NCBI RefSeq assembly: GCF_963924675.1
Contig: NC_089220.1
Coordinates: 111,678,697-111,742,696 of the forward strand
Length of the DNA stretch: 64,000 bases
Reading direction: 5' to 3'
From: Phocoena phocoena
Lineage: Eukaryota > Chordata > Mammalia > Artiodactyla > Phocoenidae
Positions 22,976 to 35,055 of the stretch are shown in pieces. The stretch's first letter is position 1. Each line of letters opens with the position of its first letter. Under the pieces are notes generated by a model. The model did no database searches. It saw only the letters and a list, made by a program, of their open reading frames with translations, and was not told the origin of the DNA. The translations under genes were made by a program, and so were the position numbers.

Positions 22976-24597
22976 AAATCTCCCTATAAGCACTAAACTT
23001 CCATTTTCACTATAAACTTCCTTTTTCTAAGGCAACTTTATTTCAGAATATATGCAAAAATGTCAAGCCTCTCTTGAAAAAGAAATGTCAAGCCTATTCT
23101 TTTCTTAACTGTGTCCAGAAGATAGCCATGATGAATGTGATCAGGATCTTAGACTTCAAATTCTGCTCAGGTTCTTGCTGTAGCCATAAAATCTGCTATG
23201 CCTTTAAGGAATATATATATCTCATAGTGGATCAGGGCTCTAAATCTGGTGAGGCAAGTGGGGCATTTAGGGTACAAAATTTAAGGAGGTGCTCACTCTC
23301 AGGTGCCAGTCCTGCACTTGCACAGCCTTTGGAGTCAATGCCTCCTTAAATTCTTTTCTTCTACGTACTACCTTGCTCGCCTCACTTTATTTTAGGCTTT
23401 GCAGGGGATATTCTAGACAAAGATCATTTTCATTACCTAGGACATTGGTTCCAAATCACTATTAACTCTAGATCATGTATTTCCTTTAGCATAGGTTTAA
23501 GTCTTTTTTTTTTTTTTTTTTTACCTTCATAGTTAAATTACTTAACTTCTCTCCAACCACTTATTTTCTTAAAGGAACTGTAATAAAATCTGATGTAACA
23601 TGTCAGTCCCTTGGTATAGGCTGAGAAATGGAAGAAAGAAAAGAGTATCTGAGGTGGCAAATACTGTTCCACAGAGCCAAACCATGTGTACTGAAGCCTT
23701 ATCTATTTTTAGGTTAGTCTGTCCTGGACCTAGAAATGAATGGCTCTCCCCACCTGGGCTAGATTCTATTAATTCCATGTGTGCTATTACCCACTGGGCT
23801 TGCACCCTTATTTGCAGTTTGAGAGTCCCAAGTAAGGCTGACTTGGCTTCAGAAATGAATCTTGATTTCTACTAGGAGAAATTTTAATATGGGTCAGAGA
23901 CACAGTTATGCTCTGATGATGAGAAAATTGAAGCTTTTGATCTCACATGGAACATACTCTTTTTGAGTTCTTTTGACTCTTGACCCACAGTTGGATTGCT
24001 TTAGGGTGCAGCTGGAATGAAAAAGAAATTCCTCTCTCTTCATCTTAGAATATTAGAGAAGACCAGGAAGAAATACAGATGAAATGAGTCATGGAGCCAT
24101 TTGTTTATCTGAAACTGAGCTAAGCCTTGGAGAGAAGTGCAGAAAACATTCATTCTTATATTTTCAGTCCAGATTTCCAGGGTTATTCAGATAGGAATCT
24201 AGTGTGAGTTCTAGTGGTAATAAGTGATTTTACCTGGAATGCTTCTGTTAGATGTCTTCCTCTGTCTGGGTGCAGTGGTATTAGGCATCTGTTTGACAGT
24301 TCAGAGATTCTAAAACATTGATCTTGTATGCAGAGAATAAACATTAATCTCATGTTACTACTGCTTTGGATCCTAAATTTTCTTTACTTGATTTTTTTTT
24401 TGACTTCTTGGGCTTTTTTTCCCTTTTTTTTTTCTCTAAGAATATTAGCACATTTGTACCATCTTCAAAGCATTTTTATAATAGATTGGAATGTAAAAAT
24501 CCCCAATGTTGAAGGAAGATGCTTTTACAGTCAAGTCTTTGTAGACTTATGCAGTGATACCTTTCTTTAATCACTGAGTGAGATAATAGGTCATTAT
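22976..24597. other. No gene recognised
   Basis: Contains a poly-T run at about 23504-23521 and a GC-richer stretch at 23230-23340 that may be an old repeat. Open frames reach 91 codons with no domain. I see no paired splice sites. Confidence 0.45.
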
Positions 24598-24850
24598 GAT
24601 AGAAAACAGTGGACTTAGGTTTGAAAGAACTCAGTGATAGTCAAGGTTGAACCACTTACTTACAGCTTTTTGACCTTAAGCAAGTCAGTTAATCTCTTCG
24701 AGACTGAAAATTTTTTCCATCTGTAAAGTGTAAGTATGTGGGAGGTAGGGGAGGTTGTGATAATATCTGTCTGCTTATTGTACTTGTCAGTATGAAGATC
24801 ATAAATAAAGATGTGAAAGCACTTTGGAAAATGTGTAAAACACTATGAAT
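24598..24850 (+). mobile_element. MIR SINE
   Basis: 'cagtggacttaggtttgaa', 'aaggttgaaccacttactta', 'cttaagcaagtcagttaatc', 'tcttcgagactgaaaat', 'ccatctgtaaagtg' and a distal 'gaaagcactttggaaaatg' follow the full MIR consensus in order. Confidence 0.88.
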
Positions 24851-25479
24851 AAAAATGTAAAACTATATTTATAAAAATTCTTTATCTCAGTTCAATTAAG
24901 TCCTCTTCTTTGAGAGACTGTGTAAATATAGTTTCATCTAAATAGATTATTTCTTTTATCACTGATAGTTTAGAAAAAGGAAAATGAAGATGTAGGTTAA
25001 AAAATGGATGGAAATATATGATGGTGTCTTAGGCAAAGGTTATAAGTTACCTATGAGAAAATTTATAAAATCTCCTTAAAAGGTTTTTGGGTTTTTTGGT
25101 ACTAATAAAATTTGATTGAAATTTTTACTTATCCTCTTTTCTAGTCCCATGTTTTGTAAATCCTTAACAGTTAGATTCTGTGGAATGTTGCGTGTGGATT
25201 TTCCAACTTTGGATTATCTATGGAAAGTTATTTTTTTAAATCAGTCTAATTGTTCCTTTTGTCTAGGATGATTCTGGACTACTCTTTCCTTCCTAATTAA
25301 TATGTAGTGAGGGCAATTCAAACTAATTTAATATAACCCCAGTGTGAGTATAATTAGAGAGTTAAATTCTGTCAGAATGTAATCACAATCAACGTAATAT
25401 TTTGGTACCTTTGAAATTATTCAAATTACTCCCCTGTATTAGAATGGATCAGCGAGAGAATCGCCTTGGTTGGTTGTCT
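24851..25479. other. AT-rich, no gene or repeat recognised
   Basis: About 630 bp with no feature that I can support. Confidence 0.45.
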
Positions 25480-27990
25480 TTCATTAAACAAATACGAATA
25501 CAGTGCCTATTATTGCCAGATACTGTTCTACAACACTATCCAACAGTAAACAAAATAGACAGAAATTCCTGCCCTTATAGAGCTTACATTCTAGTGAAGG
25601 GAGACAGATAATAGCAGATTAAATACTTAGTATGTCAGATAGCAATAAGTACTGTAGAGAAAAATAAAGCAGGGGTGGGGAATAGGGAGTGTTGGGAGGC
25701 TTGGGGATCAGAGGAGCACAGGCCATAGAAAGATGATAACATTTGACCCTAGGCCTGAAGGAGCAATCTATACAGATGAATATCTCAAGGAGGAGCATTC
25801 CTGTTTTGAGGTGAAGCAAGTGTGTGGCCCTAAGTGTGTGCCTAGTGTGCTCATGGGCCAAGGAGGAGGCCAGTGTGACTAAAGTGGAGTGAGCTTAGGG
25901 GAGAGTAATAGATGAAGTCAGAGGGGTAATGGCATCTAGTTAATGGAACTTTATGAGAACTTTGCCTTTTAATCTGAAAAGGGAAGCCATTGGAGACTTT
26001 TGAGCAGAGTGATCACATAGCCTGTCTTATTTATTTATTTTTTTAAAGATTACCATTGGTGGGCAAGTGGGGGTTTGAGGCAGAAATAGATCATTTAGGA
26101 GACTAAATGTGAGCTTGGTAGCAGTGGAGATGGTAATAAATGGTTGGATTCTATATTAAAAGTAAAGCCAACAGGTGTTGCTGACAGATGAGAGATAAGA
26201 GGGAGAAGGAGAGAGGAAATAGGGCTAACAGATGATTTTTGGTGTGAGCGACTAGCAGCTTAGAGTTGTCATTCGCTAAGATGGGAAAGACTGGGAGAGG
26301 AGCAGGTTTGTGGGTGGGGTTGTGGTGAGGTTAATTGGGAGTTTGGTTTTGAAAAGAAATGTTAAGAAATGTCCAAGTAAAAAATGTTGAGTAGGTAGTT
26401 GGTTGTACTAGAGGACAATTATGGCGCGAGGAACTATTTATCTATCTATAAATAATTTTGGGAGTCATCAGTTTGTAGGTGGTATTTAAAGACCTCAGAC
26501 TGGAGGAGACCACACAGGGAATAGGTGTAAATGGAAGTACTTTCTGCACCCAGTTTCATACTGTGGCTTTTTCCCCACACCAAGCAATTCTTGGACACCA
26601 ACTGAGGGTCCTACAGTTCAGCTGAGGTTTTACTGTCTATCTGGAGATAGCATCAGATTCCGCAGGTTAAGGGCTCAGTTCTACAGGACTACCCTTGCTC
26701 CCACTTTAGATGCCAGTCGCAAGCCCAGGTAGTCACCTGTGTTTCTGACCCACCAGCTATAGATCAGGGGTTCCAACACCCTCCTCCTTGGGTTTGGTTA
26801 ATTTGCTAGAGTGGCTCTCACAGAATTCAGAGAAACATTTCACTTACTAGATGACTGGTTTATTACAAAAGGAGAGAACTCAGGAAGAGCCAGATGGAAG
26901 TGATGCATAGAGCAAGGTACAGGGAAAGGGCACGGAGCTTCCATGTCCCCTCAGAGCATGCCAGTTTCCCCAAATCTCCACATGTTCACCAATCCGGAAG
27001 CTCTCTGAAACACTTCCTGTTGGGTTTTTATAGAGGCTTCATTACATAGGCACAGTCAATTAAATTATTGATAGCTGGCGATTGGTTCAACCTCCAGTGC
27101 CTCTTCCCTCCCTGGAGGTCAGGGGATAGAACTGAAAATTCTAACCCTCTAACCACATGGTTTGTTCTCCTGGCAACTAGCCCCCATCTTTAGTGCTTTC
27201 CAAGTCACTTTACCTCATTAACATAACAAAAGACACCTTTTATAGCTCTCCATCTGTTAGGAAATTCCAAAATTCCAAGAGTTTTAGGAATTGTGTGTCA
27301 GAAACAGGGACCAATACCAAATAAAAATATATATAATATTATTATAAGTCAGAGTATCACAGAAGAGACAGGAGGTCCAAGGACTGAGATCTAGAACACT
27401 CTATATTTAGAGGGTAGAGAAATGAGGAATCAGCCAAAGAAAATGAATGAGAAAGATGAACACCAGGAGAATGCGGTGTTCTGGGAGCCGTGTATTTCAA
27501 GGCAGGAGTTATTGTTTGTGTCAGCTGCTGGTCATAGGTAAAGTAAGAGGAAGACTGAGAATCGGTCATTGTATTTAGCAATGTGGAAGTCAGTTGGTGA
27601 CTTTAATAAGGGCGAGTTTGGCAGATAGGTAGAGGAAAAAAGCCTGGTTGTTGTGGATACAAGAGAAAATGGCAGGAGATGTGGACACGGTGAGTACTGA
27701 CAACACTTCTGAGTTTTATTATAAAGGGGGAGCTATGCATACATGGCATGCAGAGTTAAGGGAGGGGCTTTTTTGTTTGTTTAAAATATGGGATGGGAAT
27801 GATCCAGTAGAGAGGGGATATTTGACAGTGCAGTAGAGAGAAGAGATATTGCTGGAGCAATTTCCTTGAATAGGTGGGAGAGAATCGGGATCTAGTATAC
27901 GGGTAGAAGGGTTGGCCCTGGTTAGATCCTATGTTGGAGTGTGGACCAGTTCATTCATAATCAGTGATAGAATTCCATAATAAAATGATG
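25480..27990 (-). mobile_element. Long L2 LINE, split by an LTR
   Basis: On the plus strand it starts with the reversed L2 3' end ('agagcttacattctagtgaa'). It runs in order through 'ggaggccagtgtgactaaag', 'gggaagccattggagacttt', 'gggagtcatcagtttgtagg', the LTR insert, then 'ggtccaaggactgagatcta', 'agactgagaatcggtcattg', 'gggatgggaatgatccagta' and 'cgggatctagtatacgggta'. About 1.7 kb of L2, covering the end of the RT domain and the 3' end, survives. The reading frame is destroyed. Confidence 0.92.
26530..27357 (-). mobile_element. ERVL-type LTR inside L2
   Basis: L2 similarity stops near 26530 and resumes near 27357. Between them, 'tctatctggagatagcatca', 'ttgctagagtggctctcaca', 'gactggtttattacaaaagg' and 'attaaattattgatagctgg' match, in reverse, an ERVL-class LTR. 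The LTR at 46860-47710 has the same landmarks on the plus strand. No internal retroviral region adjoins. The exact subfamily (MLT2 or related) and ends are uncertain. Confidence 0.8.
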
Positions 27991-28442
27991 ATCTGTAATC
28001 TAGTGTAGGTTAGGAGTCTACTATACTGATATAACTAAAATTATACTATACACAGTGCTAGAGACCTCTTTGACTCTTATGCTACCTGTAAATGTTTGTA
28101 CACTTTTGAAGTTGGAAGATGAATAACCATCTCTTCCCCTCTATGTTCCAGTCTTACTGGATTACCTATAGTTTCCCAAGCTGACCATTATGTTTCCTAC
28201 TTTTATGCTTATAACTCACATTCCTCTCTTTTAAAGAACTTCAGTGCCTGTGCCCTTCCCGACACAAACCCTTTATGTCCCCACATACCCTCACGTGTGT
28301 ACTTCTGTCAAACAGACGAAAACACTTTATTACATTTATTTACATGTCTCTCACCCATTACTAGATTATTGTTACCTTGAACGTACTTATTACTCAACTC
28401 TTGGTTTCTTCAGAACAGTGTTTTTATTCATTGCTACATGCC
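27991..28442. other. No gene or repeat recognised
   Basis: A 450-bp stretch with open frames under 80 codons and no recognisable domain. Confidence 0.45.
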
Positions 28443-28970
28443 TATCTTAGTTACCTATTGCTGCATAATAAATTACATCAAAACTTAGCACAAAATGACA
28501 TTTATTATCTCACAGTGGGCCAGGAATGCAGGAATGGCCTAGGTGGGTCTCATACAAGGCAAAAATCAATGTGTTGGCTGAGCTTGCATTATTCTAAAAG
28601 CTTGCTGTAGAAGGATCCACTTCCCAGCTCACTTACATGGTTGTTGGCAGAATTCATTTCCCCGATGGGCTGTTGGCCAGAGGCTTCCTGTGGTTCCTTG
28701 CCACATGGACATCTCCATAGAGCGTCTCCCTCCAAGCAAGTACACAAGAGGGCAAAAAAGAGTGCCAGTAAAAAAGAATGCTAGCAAGAAGGACATCACA
28801 ATTTTATAACCTAATCGCAGACATGACATCCCATCACTTTTGCCATATTCTATTCTTTAGAAGGAAATCACTAGACTGATCCCACACTCAGAGGAATAGG
28901 GAATTACACAAGCATATGAATAGCAGGACTCAGGGATCACTGGAGGTGCATCTTAGAAGTCTGCCACTCA
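28443..28970 (-). mobile_element. MaLR-like LTR
   Basis: 'tatcttagttacctattgct', 'catttattatctcacagtgg', 'gcttcctgtggttccttgcc', 'ctaatcgcagacatgacatc' and 'gccatattctattcttta' run in the order of a reversed MaLR-like LTR. The ends resemble tgt...aca-type LTR ends with decay. I am confident that it is a repeat, less so of its class. Confidence 0.62.
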
Positions 28971-29465
28971 GTCCTCAGATCCTGGTACTATAAAATGTTT
29001 AATGTGTTGAGTGAATTAACCTTTTCCCAAGCACCCTCATAACAGGTAGCATACATTTGTAAGAGAGCTGGCCAAAGGTGAGAATTCAGTTTGAGACTAT
29101 CAAACAATAACTTGCTACTCAGGGGTTCTTTTATCCCATGTTCCTGGTATCATTAATGATGTGCTTTTATGAAATAAATTAATATTTAGTGAAAAGGTAA
29201 AATCATTTTATATTTATGAAACTAGAAATTCTATTTAAGAAAATCAGAATATGTGCAGTATATAATTTAATGGGAATTCAAGAAATAGTCTAATAGCAAG
29301 CTACATTTGGAGATAATTCAAGCTTCCCGGTCATTGCCAACGCACATGTCATTTTATGACCTGGATAGACATAATGATATATCAAAATCTGTCTTTGCAT
29401 AGTTTAAATGTTGAAGCAATTTAATCTTTAGAAGAGAACTAAGGAACCTCATCCGAGACTCATAA
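28971..29465. other. AT-rich, no gene or repeat recognised
   Basis: No feature that I can support. Confidence 0.45.
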
Positions 29466-29620
29466 CATGTTAGATATTAGAAATGAATTTTCCTATCTTA
29501 ACTTTTTACAGATGAAGAAATGGGTACCCAGTGATGTGCCCAAGTTTGCTGGTAGCAGAGCCAATGCCAGATCCCAGGCCTACTGATTCCATTCAGTGCA
29601 TTGTACCATGCCACACTGCC
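29466..29620 (-). mobile_element. MIR SINE fragment
   Basis: 'ttttacagatgaagaaatgg', 'gatgtgcccaagtttgctgg', 'tagcagagccaatgccagat' and 'cccaggcctactgattcc' follow the reversed MIR core. Confidence 0.82.
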
Positions 29621-29621
29621 A

Positions 29622-29770
29622 ATAATAAATCATACTGGAACCACTTAGGGAATCTTTAAAAATACTTATGCCTGTCCCATCCCCAGACATTTTGAGTTAA
29701 TTGGTATGAGGTGGAACCTGATCCACCTCATTTTTTAAAAGCTCCAAGTTTGGGAAGTGTTCCATAAGGA
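29622..29770. mobile_element. MER20-like hAT-Charlie element
   Basis: 'ctttaaaaatacttatgcct', then 'catccccagacattttgagt', 'taattggtatgaggtggaac' and a mirrored 'attttttaaaagctccaag' match the near-palindromic MER20/MER5 layout. It is non-autonomous with no transposase. Terminal repeats are decayed. Confidence 0.72.
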
Positions 29771-30610
29771 ATTAGTGTGCTTAAGCACTTGAAACCAGAG
29801 TGAAATCAATAGTATAGACTTCCGTCCATTCTGATTCCTTAATTATATATTTGGCTAGGTTTTATCTGGGCAGTAAGAGAAGTCTTTACATTGAGAAATA
29901 GGCAAGAGTTCTGCTAAACAAAGGCTTTCTTAATAAAGCTGTTTCTTTTCACTCACTAGTATATATTTTGTAAATGAGATAGCCTGTGATAAAATTCTTC
30001 TCAATCATGAATAGGAGAACAGTTTTTCGACACTGATCAGGCAAGGAGAAAGTCTTCTGCCATCTGTGTTGTGGCATGCTCTGCTGTTGTTTTAACTAGA
30101 TAAAATTCTAATTACTGTTAAACAGATTGTTTATGAGGTTGTCTTTAATATTTTAGAGCAAGTGTATAAATATCAAGAGGCAAAGAAGTGGTTCTAGATT
30201 TAAAACACAAAAGACTTCCTTTGAAGTAAGTTAGTCAGGATTTGACACACTGCGTAGTTTAATACATTTCTGTGTATGTCCTTCATATTGCATGTTGTAA
30301 GGAATGTGAAATTTGCAGTCTGGTTATAATCATTCTGTGGGGCTATCATGTACTGTTTGGTACAATGCTGATCAGACGTAACTAGAAAATACTAATTCAT
30401 GCTGGATAAATGACATTTGTTTCAAAATATCACTTTTTTTACACAGGATCTTTCATAATGACAGGTATGAGAATATGGAGTAGAAGAGTTAAGAATAGGA
30501 GATTGTGATCAGATTGAAACATTTAAGAATTTTAGATCTTTTATTGAAGTTGTGTCAGGGTGATGGCAAGAAGCTGTATATTTGGATTGCTAGAGTAGAG
30601 GTTAAAGGAG
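29771..30610. other. AT-rich, no gene or repeat recognised
   Basis: About 840 bp without a supported feature. Confidence 0.45.
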
Positions 30611-31185
30611 ATATATTAGCTTTCTATTGCTACCATAGTGAATCACTACAAATTTAGTGGTTTAAACAACAGAAATGTATTATCTTACAGTTGTAGGTCG
30701 GTAGGACAACACGGGGATCCCACTGGGCTAAAATCAAGATTTCAGCAGGGCGGTACTCCTTTCTGGAGGCTGTAGGGCAGGTTTCTTTTCCTTGCAGTGG
30801 GGGTTTACATGCTAGTTGCCTTGCTGGCTGTCAGATGAGCACCCTTCCCAGCTCCTAGAGACCACCCTCATTCCCCGGCTTGTGGCCTTCCTTTCTCCAC
30901 TTTCAAATCCAGCAACAGCAGGTCAGGTCTCTTTCACATTTCTACTATCTCCTCCTCTTTCTTCAGTCTCATCTCTCTGACCCACCTTCTGTCTTTCTCT
31001 TCAACTTCAAAGGACTCATGTGATTAGATTAGACCCACTTGGATAATTCAGGATAATCTCTCCATCTCAATGTCCTTAACCTTAATTATAACTGGAAGTC
31101 TTTTTTGCCAAGTAAGGAAAGTTTGGCTGGGGTTGGGAGAGGAAAGGGCAAAGACATCTTTGGAGGACCACTATTCTGCCTGTCA
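30611..31185 (-). mobile_element. MLT1-like MaLR LTR
   Basis: 'tattagctttctattgctac', 'ggtttaaacaacagaaatgt', 'tttctggaggctgtagggca', 'ttgtggccttcctttctcc', 'cccacttggataattcagga' and 'gaccactattctgcctgtca' follow a reversed MLT1 LTR. It is a solo LTR. Confidence 0.82.
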
Positions 31186-34100
31186 GAAGGGACTAGGTCA
31201 CTGAAATCAAGGATCCAAGTAACAGTATTGACATAGCTGTTGAAAGTCTTCATTTATCAAAAAAATAATTTTTGAATTATTTGTGCTAGGCGTCACAATA
31301 GGCACTGGGCTTATTGTGGTGAATGGACAAGACATGACACAGTCCGTGCCCTTATGTATATAGCAGTATACTTACAAAAACAAGCAAAACAGATATAGCA
31401 GTGTTTTATAAAGGATTCTTCACATATTTCATAGTTACATGAAGTCTTTGAAAGCAGGTACTAGTGTTCTTTGTTTTGGCCCTTTCCTCACCCTACCACT
31501 ACAATAGTGTTTTACATGCGCAACAGGTATTGTTCACAGAGGCTTTCTTTGTTTTTCGTTTGCATTGTTAGGAACTTGATTTGTCTCTCTTTTCTACTAT
31601 TTTCTACTCCAAAAGAAGAGGGGAGTTTTGAGTTCAGCAAACCAGACTCAGATGGTAATGTAAGATTTAATCAGATACTTACTGAAGAATTTTTAAAAAG
31701 GCATTAAATGTTATCTTGTACTCCATTTTCCTTTTCTTAGTAAAAACACAAAAGTGCTAAAGGCAGCTTTACAAATGTTATCATTGTATTAAGTGGCAAA
31801 CTTTTGCTTCCGGCCCCCCCTCCCGGATTCAACAGCCAGAAAGTAGTTATTTACCCAGTTTCTTAAAACAACAGCAGTTGCTCTAAACCAGTATTCATCA
31901 ATAGATAGTGAAGAATTGACAACCAAGAAGCACATTAAAGTAAACTTTTCAATATGGCTTTTTTGTGGATGGATAGACTTTTAAAATAACAAAAAAAGAT
32001 GTACTATCTGTTATTTACTACTCTTAGAGCTCTCTTCCTCATATACAGTGCCCTGTTATGCTCCCACTCTGTGCTGGGTGTCAGTTTACTCTTTATGGAA
32101 AACCACAGGATTCTTATCAGTTGTTCAAAGACTTCTGACGACAGTTATTTTTAATTTTTTCAGTGATGGTCAAGGTTACAATTCTGTGTAATATAGTTTC
32201 CGGAAGCAGCAGAGGGGAGCTTTAGTAATAGTGACAGGTTGGAGTAAGTGTATATGAGATTTATGGATAATATACCCAGGCAGTAATTTCAAAGGAGACC
32301 ATCACAGAACTTTTTATCAGAACTATTGGTAAGTAGCTAAATATATTTGTTACACAAGTCTGAGCTACAGAGTGTAAATATCACATGGGGTCTTAGGATA
32401 CTTTCTAAATTGCAATACACACCAAGCTCTCTATCCAAAATTCCTTCATGATTCTTTGGCAGTTTAACATTATTTATGGATAATTTCTTATCAACATGAC
32501 TCTCCAAATAAATAGCCTAAATATATTTATATAAGATTTCATTCCTGGTCAAAGAAATTTTGGAGTGGTGGATGGAAAATTCATCTGACTTGCCTATATA
32601 AAGATGGCTGTTATATTACATTTGGGTGATATTAACTTGAGTAATGGAAGATGATAGCTAGTTTTATTTTATTGAGGTGATTTAATGTACTAGATAATGT
32701 TGATTTCTGTGGACTTTGTTTTTGATGCCTCAGTGTCTAGGAATGCGTATCCTGTTGGATTTAGTTTATATGTAAAAATTTTTATCAAATAGAAGCTTTT
32801 GAAGAAAGCTGGAAATTTAACAGTGAACCGTGCAATAATAAAAATGACTGGGGTTCTCTTGATTATTTTACAAAGAGAGGGAAAAAATCCTCCATGGTTT
32901 TCGACATTAAAATATAAGAGTGACTTAAATGCATGCAGTGCCATGATAGATGAAATTTACTGGCTTTCTGAAAGCTTTTGACAGGTCCATTGCATCTTTA
33001 GAAGTCAAGTTTGAATGATTAAAGTAGCCTTTGTTTAGTACATTGAACATCTACTGAGAAGATTACAGGGAGGAATAAGCATACAGATTTACAGTAGGCA
33101 TTGTTTTAATGGATGTCAAAACTTAACTGGCTGTACTGAACCATCATAGTGACTGCACACAAATGGCTTCAGTTAGCAAGGGTATGATTCTAGGTGTAAG
33201 TCATATATTTTTCCAAATGTGTTTCTGGGGAAAATAAAGCTAAATTCTTAAAGCAGGTCATTTCACTTCTAGTTAAATGTAATATTAGAAAAACAAAGGC
33301 CTTAAGGCAAAAACTGTTCCTCATAGAGGTTTTTGTTTTCAATTTGAAATTAGCGTGGTTGCAGATTGGCTTTTTAAAAAAATCCCTGTTTCTTTTCAAT
33401 AAAGTATAACAATGTGAAATTGTTGCTAAATTTACTAGCACAACTGAGAACAATTATATCCTTAAAAACAAGTAATCATTGTTTCATTTAAATACAAGTA
33501 GTTGGCTAAATATGATTTTTTAAAATAACACCTAAGATAAACTTAGGAATCAAATAGATAATATGATAAAGATGTTCAAGAGAGGCAGTACCTTTGTACT
33601 TAGATTTTTAAAATTCCTGTATTATGTAGGTTTGAATGTTTTGTGCCATCTGTATGTATAATATAATGGAAGTTTATAGTACTACTATATTAGTTGATGT
33701 CAGACAAACTTTTGCAGAACAGTAGAATTAATTCTGAAATATTATGTATCTGATTTATATCCTTGCTTCACTTTGTCCTACTTATTCAAATAAAACAATT
33801 TTTTCCCTGATAATAAAGGTGGAAACAAATGATTGACCTTTTCATTTTCAAGAATGCTGTCTATGCAATTGAAGTGGAAGTAATCACATTTTTTCTCTCC
33901 CTGGAATTCTCTGAGTATAAATCAGTATTCTTAAAAAAAAACTTTAATGAAAGTTTTTTATGATGCCATTAAGTAAATGTTAGGATTTACTCTTCAATTA
34001 GGTGGGATTATGATTGTTAGCTGATTAGACTCCTTTGCAGGTGATGCACTGCCTAGCGTAACTGACGTTTAGGCTCTTGCTTCCCCAGTGATTCTACATG

Positions 34101-34245
34101 TCAGGACTGAGCCAAGAAATTTGTCACTTGCTATCTTAAAAGTAGCCAAAATAAACAAGAGGATTTTACAGACTATAAAAATCCAAACTAAATATCCTGG
34201 AAAAACTTTGATGACTTAAAGTTTCTTTAAGTATCAGAAATTTAT
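31186..34245. other. Repeat-poor 3-kb stretch, no confirmed gene
   Basis: Apart from a probable L2 3'-end scrap at about 31270-31375 ('gctaggcgtcacaataggca'), I recognise no repeats. A 78-codon open frame at 31471-31707 (plus strand) ends in a charged, protein-like stretch and is discussed as a finding. The rest is AT-rich with only chance open frames (up to 87 codons). I see no clear promoter. Confidence 0.5.
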
Positions 34246-35055
34246 GTTTTTAAATAAACATGCAGTAAAATCGACTTTTTCTGTGTACAGTTAATGAATT
34301 TTAACATGTGTGTGGATTCATGTAACCACCATCACAGTCAGTATCCAGACACTTCCATTAGTTCGTAAAACTCCCTTGTGCTATCCCTTTGTAGTTGTAC
34401 CATCCCACACACATTACCCGTGGCAACCACCCTGTCATTTTAGTTTTGTCTTCTGAAAAATAGCTATTAAATGGAATCATACAGAATGTAGCCATTTGAG
34501 ACTGTTACACATGCATATACTCAGCATAATGCCTTAAGATTTATCTAAGTTGTTTTGTGTAACAGTATTTCCTTCTTTTTCATTGCTGAGTGGTATTCAA
34601 TTGTGTGGTTGTAGCACAGTTTGTTTATCCATTCATTTATTGAGGACTTTGAGTTGTTTCAAGTTTTCAGCTATTTTGCATAAAGATGTTATAAACATTG
34701 GTGTACAGGCTTTTCTGTGAATGTGAGTTTTCATTTCTCTTGGGTAAATATATAGTGGTGGGACTGTTGGATCATATGGTAAGTATATAATTTAACTTTA
34801 TAAGAAATTGCCAAACTTTTCTAAGGTGGCTGTTCCACTTTGTATTTTCATCAGCAATGTATGATAGTTCTAGTCGTTCTGTCTACTTGTCAGCACTTGG
34901 TATGGTCAGTCTTTTTAATTTTAGCCATTCTAATAGGTTTAGAATGATATCTGATAGTAGTTTTAATTTACATTTTCCTAATAGCAAATGATTTTGAATA
35001 TCCTGCCATGTGCTTTTTTGCTATACACAGATCCTCTTTGGTTCAAGTCTTTTGT
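34246..35055 (-). mobile_element. L1M 3' end
   Basis: 'aaccaccatcacagtcagta', 'cccgtggcaaccaccctgtc', 'tggaatcatacagaatgtag', 'tatccattcatttattgagg' and 'ggactgttggatcatatggt' follow the reversed L1MA/MB-type 3' UTR and ORF2 end. It stops where a second L1 3' UTR begins. Confidence 0.85.
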
